Shown here piece after piece: positions 51,874-63,200 of a DNA stretch of 64,000 nt. The translations under genes were made by a program, and so were the position numbers. Under the pieces are notes generated by a model that searched no databases, was not told where the DNA came from, and was given only the letters and a program-made list of their open reading frames with translations. How positions within the stretch are numbered: the first letter of the stretch is position 1; the number at the start of each line of letters is the position of its first letter. This stretch comes from Sinonovacula constricta (lineage: Eukaryota; Mollusca; Bivalvia; Cardiida; Solecurtidae). The stretch is taken from NCBI GenBank assembly GCA_007844125.1, contig CM017571.1:32262156-32326155 (forward strand). The letters run 5' to 3'.

Positions 51874-53059
51874 ACTCCCTCCAGCCCTCTGATATTTATT
51901 ATTCACTCATTTCTAGTTTGTTTTAGCCCTATATAGAAAGATTCTGGATGATAATTGATACAAACACATTAAATGTCAGTTTAAATAGATTTTCAAGGAA
52001 GATAATGTTTTTATAACAGACCCTACTGCTCTGGGGTAGGATAGATATGCTCTTGCAATTCGGTTAATATTTTTATGCGAGAAAAAAGCAATTGCAAGAG
52101 GCCATACCTAGCATGCATTAACAGATGGGCTACAGCACAGCACCTAGCTTTTTTATTAAGTTTAAAACATTTTTTTCTTTCAATTCATTTGGAATTAAAT
52201 TAAATCACGAAATTTGCTAAAAAGAAGAAGGTACTTTATGTCGTTGCCGATAGGTGTTTATTGCAAAAATATGCATCACATGAAAGAAAAAATGAAAAGA
52301 TAAAATCACATTGAAAAAATATATATGTATTTAACAGATTAACCCTGACCGTTGAACTAGTAATACGTTGATCTAAAATAAAGAAAAGTATACGCCTAAG
52401 GCCAGAAAGTCATTCTTTTTACTACAAAAGCGTGCACGTATAAACTTTTAGATTCCAAAGGGACTAGCCTTGACAGGAGGCGATCTGGGAGCATACATAC
52501 CACCCATCAGATCCACCCATGTACTTTATGAGGATTTTTAACCTCATATGTACTACACATGGCTCTTTCTCTGGCAAAAATGGACCGAGGTGATCCGATA
52601 GATGCATTACAGAAAGTACGCCTGAATGACCTTTTAGTAATACATTCTGTTATCTTTAAGTGTTGCAACCTTAAGTCAGGAGTAGAACTCGATGTAGGGC
52701 ATTCTGTTTTTGTAATCTCAATAACACGTTAAAGGCCCATGAACATTTTCACACACATACACACACACACAAAATGTATTTTAAATATCTACGAGAACAG
52801 TACAAAATGACACCATTAGGGTGTTTAAAGTACAGTTTTACAGTCAAGGATAACGCAAGAAAGGGCAATGAATCCCTTTTCCCATCTCATTTTCCAATGT
52901 GGTCTTTCTTTATAGCCCTTTTTCTTAGGTAGAACCCGTACATAGTTATTATCTACCTGGAGCAATGCATTATAAAGAGGTTTGCTAAATGGCTAATGGT
53001 TTGTGTTGCAGGGAGACTCTGTCCTGGATCTTTCTGTTCCAAATCCATCGCATTATCAA

Positions 53060-53060
53060 C

Positions 53061-53124
<64 letters not shown>

Positions 53125-53208
53125 GGTGTTATATTATGAATGATTATCTATATTAGAAGTACTTGTAGTTGTGGCAGTAGTAGTAATAGTAGTAGTAGTA
53201 GTAGTATC

Positions 53209-53258
<50 letters not shown>

Positions 53259-53351
53259 GTAGTAGTAGTAGTAGTAGCAGCAGCAGTAGTAGTAGTATTA
53301 GCAGTAGTAGTAGTAGTTGTAGTAGTAGCAGTAGTAGTAGTAGTAGACGTT

Positions 53352-53388
<37 letters not shown>

Positions 53389-53416
53389 CAGTAGTAACTG
53401 TTTCAGTAGTGGTAGT
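53060..53416 (+). repeat. (TTA)n and (TAG)n tracts at the C/D junction
   Basis: TTA run at 53060-53122 and TAG-rich run at about 53177-53416. The TAG tract runs straight into the middle of exon 7' of unit D, so the first part of the unit, including the end of exon 7', was lost at this junction. Confidence 0.95.
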
Positions 53417-55646
53417 ACATCTGTGTCGTATCAGTCCGAGTCCAACGTGGATTTCACCTTAAACAGAAAACGGACGTATTCTTATATAACTTATGTATGA
53501 AGGAAACCACATCGTTGATATATTTGGCTTTTAAATCGATACTAATTTTTACTTAAAGCATTATGTGGTGAATGATAAACAATAATGAAAAATAATACAT
53601 GAATTCGTGCAGAAACAAAAAGGTTGAGGAAAATCAAGTGTCATGTGTTTATTTATCTATGCCCGAAGGGATTCGTGACTGTACATTTTGCTTCATTCAG
53701 AACATTTCGACTTGTACATTGTACACAGTACAGGTAACATATGAGTTTATTCGGGACTAGGCACCATTTTAAATCAGCTGATATTTACCAATCAGAAAGC
53801 GACAGTCTATTTACCCTTTAAAAAGTACTCATCAACTTAGAGGAAAATCTTAAATACAACACCTAGAGTGCAATGTATACACGTCTCTAGATGGGTCAAG
53901 ACTGGACAGTTCTATATATCATCTTTATAAGTACAAACTCAAAAGCTTTATATTAAGAGGGTTGCCAATAGTAAATAGTGTCTGAATACATTTTAGTTCG
54001 GTAGTAAGGAAGAATTTACATGCATTGTCAGGCCGTGATGTACAGGTGTAGTTTTTAATTAAGCATCTTGATTCAAAGACATCTTGCGACCATATGGCAA
54101 CAGTAACAAAGGACGTTGAAGTGTATATTAGTAAACGCAGGCTTGTTGCGCACTTTTTATCACGATTAATGGTCATAGGCCAGTCAGCGAATCATTTAAA
54201 TCATTAAATTTTCAATGCAGATGCCAATCATGGGTGCGTGATTTCATGAAGAAAACACTCCTGATAGCTTTGACAAATTTTAGAAATGTATCACAAATAC
54301 TCAGGATTAAAACTAAGCGATAGACCGGAACCATCCCCGGTCAACGAGAGCACTAACATAATTTGTAATAAAATAGAGAAAGAATATCGCGTTCTCCACT
54401 AATATAAAATGTATGCAAATACATATATAAAATATTTCTTCAGAAATCATTTTTTGTTGTTTCTTTAATTACCGAGTGACAATGGAAACAATACAGATCA
54501 GAAAATACTTTTTGAGATACTATTATATACTAAACATTGTCGATAATTAGCTTTTATAAATTCGTCATATGTTGTCGTAACTTTAAATATATTTTATTAA
54601 TATTTCCAATGCCACGCACTTCTACTATTTTCTATCTTACCAAATTTAGATTTAGATATAAATTATGAATATTAAACTAAGCTCCTATAAACTTTTTTAA
54701 AATGGGCACAAATCAATTTATATGTTTAGAAATATCGATGTTAAATAACAATATACTTTATTACTTTGGATTTTGGATTTTAGAAAATAAATTAAATACT
54801 ATAAGATCAATGTACTTAAGATATTTGGAAGCAATTATGCTGCAAACAAATTTGTAATATGATGTTGTTTTGATTGACCATTTGGATCTACAGTTTGTTG
54901 TTTGCACACTATCATAATGCCTGTACTGTTTACCTCTATAAACAAAGAAGCGTTTAGCCATGATAAAATAAACGATGTATCACGACATAAATCGGGACTC
55001 TTTTACTGCAATAATACATGCGTTTCTGGGTCTTTCCCAAACCATTTTCGAATTGTGGACCAAGCTCACATATCGTGTTAATTGTTTTCTTTTTCGTTCA
55101 CATAGCATCCACCTGATGAAACATTGCGTAACTTGTAGTTCGTATTTGTGTCCCTTTAAATATAAATTTCTAGCAGAACGTGTTAGACTGGATTAGATTT
55201 TAAAGTTTGCGTGGTCTAACGCCCAATATATCACGGTTTCGAGTTCAGATGCGTATTAATTTATTCACGAAGGCCGTGTCCGTTTACGCATCTGAACAAG
55301 ATGAAATCTATTTCCTAATTATAACCCGGACAGAAATTAAGGTATTATATATGAAACAAAACATGTTTCATACCGATTAATGTACTACTATATAACATTA
55401 AATCACATGTTCACCGAAAATGCTGCTGGTCCCTTCTTCAGTGATATTTTGTTAAATGATTTTTGAGTAAATAAAAAAGTTGAAAAATAATAATAAATAA
55501 AAATATTAAATATATCAAATATACTTACCTATCATGATGGTGTGTCTAGCTTCATTTGCTTCATAGTGCAAACCATCAATTGGCTGAATAAAGTAGTCAT
55601 TTCTGTAAAGTTGGTGTTTATGTACATCTGACGGTGTAGTGAGCTT
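53417..55646 (-). pseudogene. Diverged DHDH exons 7' (truncated) and 6' of unit D
   Basis: Exon 6' at 55529-55646 is open and has the sequence closest to the inferred common form (EKLTTPSDVHKHQLYRNDYF). Exon 7' survives only as about 40 bases at 53417-53460, with an internal deletion, joined to the TAG tract, so it cannot complete a protein. Confidence 0.7.
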
Positions 55647-56604
55647 CTCGGGTGTTTTAAAGTATTAGAAACAAATCACCATTGTTTTAATCGACAGCTG
55701 CAAAGTATTTTTACAGTAAAAAGTGAAATTGTCAATGCTACTGACCTGTCGTTGACGATAATTATATAAGATTTTCCCTACTTCTCGAGAGGAAAAAAAT
55801 AATTTCACGATCCTTTTTGTGGCTTTTAGTGTCATTTAAAGCAAAACACTTTATACAGGACCTGTGCCCCTGAGCGTTCAAGTTACACACCAGTTTAGAC
55901 TATTGGATCTATTCCACATTCGGAGTACGCGCTGATGTCGTTATGATAATTGTATACAGGATAGTTACAGATCTGTAATCCCATTAGACAATTATAATTA
56001 TCTCATTACACAACATATCTAGTGTTACACAGTATCGTAATGCACATTTTCTCATTAAACAGTATCAACATGCCTTCTTTGCCATAGTATAATAATTAAA
56101 ATTACGCCCATGTCATTCTTATATCATGTAAAAGTATCTCTGTACATTTCTTTACCATTTGAAAGTACCTAACTAGATGACACCTTTATGAATTTTGAAA
56201 GACAGTATTCTCATGAACCTTATATCTCATAAGACAATTCCTCTATGTGTTTTAATATTTTATGTACAAAATAGTTTTGTGTAAATGTGAAACAATACAA
56301 ATCGAAAACATGTTTTAGCTACATTAAACTGGCACTCATGTATTGTCACATAATTCCGCAAATATTTTACAAATTGGTCTAATACCAGATTAAGTACATG
56401 ACCTTTTACAGCTATTCAACGGTTAAAACTCCGAGGTTCGACTTCTGAAACGTTGAAAACTTGTGGGTGCTAGTTCAATGTAGCGATGCTATACACCACT
56501 AATAATTTAAGCAACAATGACAACACGGTCATTGCATTTCCTACGATACGTGACGTCGTCATTTATTTGCAAACACACCACTCCATATAATTTATGGTGT
56601 TATC

Positions 56605-57341
56605 CAATCTCATTAAAATCATATCCTAATTTCCCTCATCTACTGTCCGTTATTAGGATCTGACTACATCGCATAAGAGGTCGTGTCAAAATGACCTTTG
56701 TGTAATTGAATATGCATAGACAAGTGCCCGTATTTCGACCAATGCAATCGCTCCTTTCAAAACTACTATAGAATCCTTCCCGATACACCAGTGAACACAT
56801 ACCACTTTTTAAACCGCTGAATCAGCCATCCTTTCCATTGGCATGCATTAATTTTTACACATTTTGTTCAATCAACAATTTATCTATCGGTATCTACCAT
56901 AACATTTCATAATTCCATTTTTAAGTAGAATACGAAAGGATTTTCAACGCAACCCACTGCGAAAACGCTTTCGTTATCCGCCATGACAATTGCAGCGAGC
57001 GAGTTGTGAATGTATTTACCAGTGTTACTAAAATAAGGATTTCTAGTTCAAAACTTCTTTTTGTTGGATGGTTTATACATGTTTGTAGAGGTTATATATG
57101 TCTCTTTTGAAATATGTAAAGTTAAGTTTAAGAATGTGTGTAGATTGCATGCAATCACGAGTTAAACGCGACCCTTTATCATTAAAATTTTATAGCGTGT
57201 AGAACGTTGCTCGCAGTATACCGCAAGATTTTGTTGCCGAGAATTTCATTGGCTACTGAAAAGGTCAATTTGAGGTGAACCGTAATGGGAAGTCATCAGA
57301 TCCTATTACGCGTAATACTGGAGCTGATTTTAATGAGATTG
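56605..57341. mobile_element. 737-bp non-autonomous DNA transposon with 17-bp TIRs
   Basis: The ends are caatctcattaaaatca and its exact reverse complement. The element is bracketed by a 9-bp duplication ggtgttatc at 56596-56604 and 57342-57350. Units A (near 15893) and C (near 43434) show the uninterrupted site with a single ggtgttatc. No transposase-like frame is inside. A 9-bp duplication suggests Mutator-like or Merlin-type activity, but the termini do not settle it. Confidence 0.92.
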
Positions 57342-58549
57342 GGTGTTATCAGGTCCAACATTACGGGTTTTCGTTTGAAAATTAGCATTTATTCTCCACT
57401 TGTTTCTTTTTTGACACTGTTTATCGTTTCATATTATATTGTTGTAGACTTCTTTAACGTTAGACAGGAATTGGAAACGTTGCTGTTGTTTTTGATACTC
57501 AGGTGACCACAATTTAATTTAATAATGCATGGACACGTCATCTTAAAATATTGTATTGACCCTTGACATTGTATTTAATGACTGCATAAGCTCATGAGAA
57601 CAGGTTCCATTTGACAAATGTCATGGTACTCAGTGAGCTGCGTAATGCGGAACCAGCGCCTATTGTTATCGTTAATATATAAGAACGCTTTATTGCTGAC
57701 GAGGTTATTCAGAAGAAACGTTTAAGCAGGATTGTGGCGGATTCAACAGATATCAATTTTAGCTTAATATCTTAGTTGTCGATTTGGGTGTCTAATTATA
57801 TTTTTAAAAAACATATTCAATAGCTTAGAAACCCTCAAAATTACAAAAGTGATCAGATAAGTTGTAGCCAAAAGGATGAACTTAAGATGTGGCCTAATAT
57901 TGGTGACAAAAGGCTGCAGCGCACTGTTCGATTTGAAAAGAACTATGGGGATATAATTCTGAACATGCTTAACGGCGTGTAGGAAAACATTCTGCCCTCA
58001 TTACTAGTAAGCCAGACCCCGCTTATGGCGATATGTTCTTGTGTGCAGTTGCACAAAGTAAGAAGGATACGATCGAGAAGAGATGAGTGTGAAATTAGCC
58101 TCCGATACCAATTAAATCACTGAGAAGCGCTGTTTGGATGGTGTAGGTTTTACCTTGTAAAGCTAATGAATGTGTGCAAATAATGACTAATAAACATTTT
58201 TTCGTGGTAAATTTATTGCCCAACTCATTGGAAAGCGGGCAAGTCTTTAACTAAAAACAATCTCCTCTTCTATAGATAGATTATATAATAGGACAAAAGT
58301 TATACTACCACAAGTCGATTTTAGAAACTATTTATATTGCTTTTCATGTGATAGTATATCAACTGAAATAATGTATAAAGTAATTGCTCAAAAGTGCTAC
58401 CGGAAAGGGACCAAAATACACCTAATTCAACATTAACTCCCAGTTACTAGTTGATCGACAGACGAAACATAGTAAACGGCTCCGCGATACTTAGGGATGG
58501 GATGGGATTAGCCGGCATTTTTGCCGATACTGTGCAGCGACATTTCTAT

Positions 58550-58772
58550 CATTAAAGCACAGGGGCACTTATGAGGTGCCCAGGGACTGAACCCGTCCGG
58601 TCCATTATACTGACACCGAAGACTCAGGCGTAATGCTCTCCCCTTAGCCCCGAGCGTTAGGAGGGAAGCCACTACTACCAACTTTAAAGTCTTTGGTTTG
58701 ACCCGGCCGGGGTTCGAACCCACGACCTCCCGATCCGCAAGCCGACGCTCTACCACCTAGTTATTGCGGCCG
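58550..58772 (-). mobile_element. Second tRNA-derived SINE family, unit D copy
   Basis: On the minus strand the head begins near ccggccgcaata, with box A lightly damaged (taactaggtggtagagc) and a perfect box B (gggttcgaacccc). The body matches the unit C copy with few changes. The 82-residue open frame crossing it is not a gene. Confidence 0.82.
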
Positions 58773-59395
58773 GTGCGATACTTAGGTTTATTTCGTCAAC
58801 ACTACACACCTGTGATCTGAATCTGAATTTATCCCGACTGCAATCTCGGAACAGAGTCGCAGAATGCAGTGAGGCCCCGTGATATCACAAATATATTGAC
58901 CTAGTATACAATGCATAGCCCGTGAAACCCTTGTTCTAATAACATTTTTCCTCTCTCCATTTGTCCCTTAAGTCACTGAAAGATATCTCTTCGCCGGTTT
59001 GTTAAATCATGAATCGGCATTTTATTTGTATCTGCATTACACAAATCCAAGTTCCAACAGAATGTTGCACAAGAGAGCAAGAATCAGCTGACCTGACCCG
59101 CTAGCAGTTAATCACATGGAAGTTAGAGGATGATGACAGTACAATCTTAAACATCTCTCACCAGGTACTAGTTTAAAAATAGGAACTTAATTTCAAACAT
59201 AGCTACCACCATGACACACGCACGACAGGTCTCAGTCATACGAAAAATATATATCACTATGATTCGTCGTCAGGTATTGATGGCTTATACAGTTATGAAC
59301 AGTTACACGACAATCCACAAAGATCACCAAATGGTTTGTGCCTTGATCTCTAATTGAAATTGGTTGTCTGACATTAAAAGTAAGGATTACATGAA

Positions 59396-59523
59396 CATTG
59401 TATTGACCCTTTTACAATGTATTGTAATGTATTATTAAATACTTGTCACCTTTCTGTGCCTTTTCGGAGTTTGGTATATGTTGCAATACTCATAGGACTT
59501 TGTCATATATTCTTACTTATGTA
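59396..59523 (+). mobile_element. Partial copy of the unit D terminal repeat
   Basis: Compared with unit C (near 45750), about 125 extra bases split the otherwise continuous gattacatgaacat/gtaaaagg sequence. Positions 59456-59514 match the last 60 bases of the 162-bp terminal repeat found at 60477 and 61127, with one or two changes and the same terminal gtcatatattctt. Confidence 0.7.
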
Positions 59524-60242
59524 AAAGGAACATGTAAAGTATTTTACAAATTAAGCATCGATACACATTTTTCTGAAAAAAGCAACCTTGTAACATATCC
59601 GAAATGATACCAAAATGACAATTTCCATGAGACATCATTTCGTAAAAAGGATTTTCGAACAAGCTGTGATAAAAGAACGATTCATTGAGAAGAAATATGA
59701 AAGTTATTCCGTTTTCTATCTTTATACATAAAACCGACTTTAATAGTGCAATTCGTGGGCTTTAGCTACCTCTGCGACCCTAAATCTTTAACACCAAAAC
59801 ATCACTACAAGTTTGGTTTCAATGAGACATCAACGATATACTACTGTTTTGGGCTGTTTTATGGCGAAATAAGGAATAGTAAATACGGTATGCTGTAATC
59901 ATTAATATCATGATTTATTCATCACACTTTGTTACGTTTGTACAGTGTAACAGTGTTAAATATTGGAATATAATTATAAAAATTCCTTACAAACTGCAAC
60001 CTTCAGATAAGCTGTATGGAAATTTGTCTCCGGTGTTTATAAGAGGGAAATGGTCTTAATATGTGCCATTTCCCGCTTATCTCATTCCAATTTGTCGCAT
60101 CTTTAGGTAGTTTTGATGTGTAGTTAATAATGACAGGTAATATGATTTAACAGCCTTCACTCCCAAATAGTTTTTTTAAATGATTCTCTCATTCTGTCAA
60201 TAATTTGATCTGCTGCTGAGAAGGTAATAGTAACACAACGAA

Positions 60243-63200
60243 TCAATCATCGTCGTCCGGATATTTCATTCCAATCTGTCGTCTTATTTCGTCCAGAATA
60301 CGGTACATCAGCGTCGTGTCTGCACGAGTCCAGACTGGATTTTCTAATTCACCTATGGTAAAAAACAACAACAAAGAACTGTTAATAATTTGGTTGATTT
60401 TAAACTGGAACCTATATGGCGGATTGCTTGTGGTCACTGAATTTCTTTAACTTCTCAAGTTTCCTATCTCTGTAAGTTCCAAGGCGGTAACTGTCGGGTT
60501 TGCTCTTTTTCTTAAATGACTCATCACAAATTTGTTCTTACTTTTCGCTTGGCTTGCATGTGAAATACCTTTGTTCTGTGCCTTTCCGGAGTTTGGTATA
60601 TGTTGCAATACTCATAGGACTTTGTCATATATTCTTTTCATGATCACATCAATGTTACTTGTGCAGTGTGGCGGTCGTAAAAAATCTCCCCGTGCATGTA
60701 ATCTATGTTGTCATTTAATTCATCCTATAAGGATTGTTACGTGTATTTCCTTTGATGGACATTGAACTTTGGTTCTTCAATTCCATCTTCACATGAACAG
60801 GATGCTACAACCATTTATTCGTCTCTGGTCATGTTTGTTCATGATTCAGAAAGATGATTTTATTTGTGGTCAACCATTTTTGTGTTGTTTTTCAAATCGA
60901 AATACTACCATATTCCTTTTCTGAACACTATGTGGACATTATTTTTCGATGACGTCACTACTTTCGTCATAACGTATAGAAAATATCAGCGCATGGACAT
61001 TTTGTTTTCAAATAGATCGTTTTTCTTTTCGTTGCTTGCATTTGAGAAACTCGGCAGGAAGTGCGAGGTTAGAGCTCTGTAAAACCGGTTTAAGCACCCC
61101 AGTCGGTCCATATTGCCGACTGACCGTTCCAAGGCGGTAACTGTCGGGTTTGCTCTTTTTCTTAAATGACTCATCACAAATTTGTTCTTACTTTTCGCTT
61201 GGCTTGCATGTGAAATACCTTTGTTCTGTGCCTTTCCGGAGTTTGGTATATGTTGCAATACTCATAGGACTTTGTCATATATTCTTTTTATTTAACCTAA
61301 AAAAATCTGTATTAGTGCAGGAAACTTTTTTCGAGAACGTTGATTAATCAGTAAAGTTGGAATTAAAACACACAAGGTTTCAGTACCGTAATATCCAAAT
61401 CAGGCCTAATATCAGGCATCGAGTTAACCATTTTTAAATTTGAACCAAAATCTGACCAATCAGATGCTTAAGAACGAGTTTAAGTTAAAAAATTTAAAAC
61501 TTCAAGTCCATGGTTCACAGATAAGTAATACGACTAAATATAAATATTATAAAGTAAAATGCTATAAATGTTTTAAATGAGTCATAGATCAGCAGTTTAC
61601 CGCCAAAACAGTCAGGTTCAACAATATTTAGTAACAGCATCAATGCAGCATCGGTCTGGATAGTCTAGTGGTCATGGGTTAACCATTGATACTAGAATCG
61701 CTGTTCGAGACACGTTCGATGTCATTTTATCTTATATATATTAAATAGTGGGGTTTGTTGTAGGGTTGTTGTTGTTGTTAATTTTTCAAAAGATTTTATT
61801 ATTTTCATTATTTTTAAAAAAAATAAAGAGCATTTCAATGATGGATATTGTTAACAAATTAGGACATGAGACGGACAAGAAATCTAATACTTTAATATAC
61901 TGCATGGTATTGTATAAAAGAATCAAGGTAGTTCGAATTTGTTTGCATTATTAAACTATTATATATACAAATTTATATTATAATTATCATATATTAATAT
62001 CATAAAAACATGAATAATATTACTAATAAAGCATTTATGGTATTGATACCACATAAAATAATATATTTTTTTGGCGGTGAAGATTCTGACCTTTCAGAAT
62101 GCTGTTTCGGACACCGTTTGCCTCAAAATGAAGAGCATCAGTCCCTGGATATAGATAGGTGCCTTTCTTCGACGACTGTTTATATACTTTGAATGGGGTT
62201 GTCACCTTTTCCGGACAGGGTAAACCGTCTCCCACCTGCCAACAACAGTCTATGACGGTTATATTTACACCGTTAACTGTAGCTCAAATAATTGTAACTA
62301 TAATTCTCAAGTCTACTTACATGAAATAGACAGTCTTCGGTACGTGTGTTATATACCTCTTCAGAATATATTGTAAATTCGTTTATTACGTAAATACAAT
62401 GTCTTTTATTTGTGGTTCTCCTTTAGCTGAATCAATCTGATCTTTATGAAAATCTTAAGTTTCATGACAGAAGTTGCTACAAGTCGGCCTTTTTTTTTAA
62501 AAAATGACACGACCTCATACCTCTATGAAGCCTTCGTCTCCAATAATGATGCCTGTATTTTGTCCGCCACACGCCTTGGTATCATAGTAGAGGGAGGCTA
62601 CAGCACCACTCTTATATCTGAGAGCAACAACCGCTCGTTCATCTATACCTAAAATAGGAAGGAAGAAATTATTTATTTGTTTGAGGTTTACCGCACATTG
62701 ATCCTATAAATTGTCAAATGGCGACTGAACGTCGAGATTATACTAGGTGCATTGTGAATTGCGATGCCTAAGAGTATCTAACGAGCATAAACTATCAATC
62801 CAGCAGACTATCTTTTTAATTTTTGTAAATAAGCGAACTATATTTACTAGGTACACGTGTTTTGGTTTTTGTCGATGTTGTTTTACTCTTTTTTAACATT
62901 TAAAGTCTATAGTCAAGTCGTAACGTTCGCCATGGAAGGCCCAATGCTACCTAAGCCAAGCTTAGTGTAAATCTATCGCAATAAAGACATTCTCTATTAT
63001 ACATAACTTATATCCTTGCGGGTTTTAAATTTCGTTTAGGATACATCCTTTTGACAAAGAATTAAAAAAAAAAGAATTTTAGCGTTATAACTATTTTAGG
63101 GGCGCCCGAACTGATATGTATCTTTAAACACGTTACCTCCCACTCCAAGTGTTCCGACAGCTTTGATCTGTTCAGGCATTTCATTAAAGACGAGTGTTGC

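Larger units (their letters stand above)
40081..53059. repeat. Tandem duplication unit C
   Basis: The most complete unit, with exons 7' and 6', the second SINE, DHDH copy C, the first SINE, the TC tract and the terminal TTA tract. Sequence after the TAG tract (from about 40100) matches unit A from about 12025. Confidence 0.88.

Noticed and set aside
58508..58756. 82-residue minus-strand frame in unit D
   Set aside because: It overlies the second SINE including its box B; not a protein gene.
60477..61288. Ordinary LTR retrotransposon
   Set aside because: No TG...CA termini, no coding interior and no visible primer-binding site, so only a terminal-direct-repeat element is claimed.
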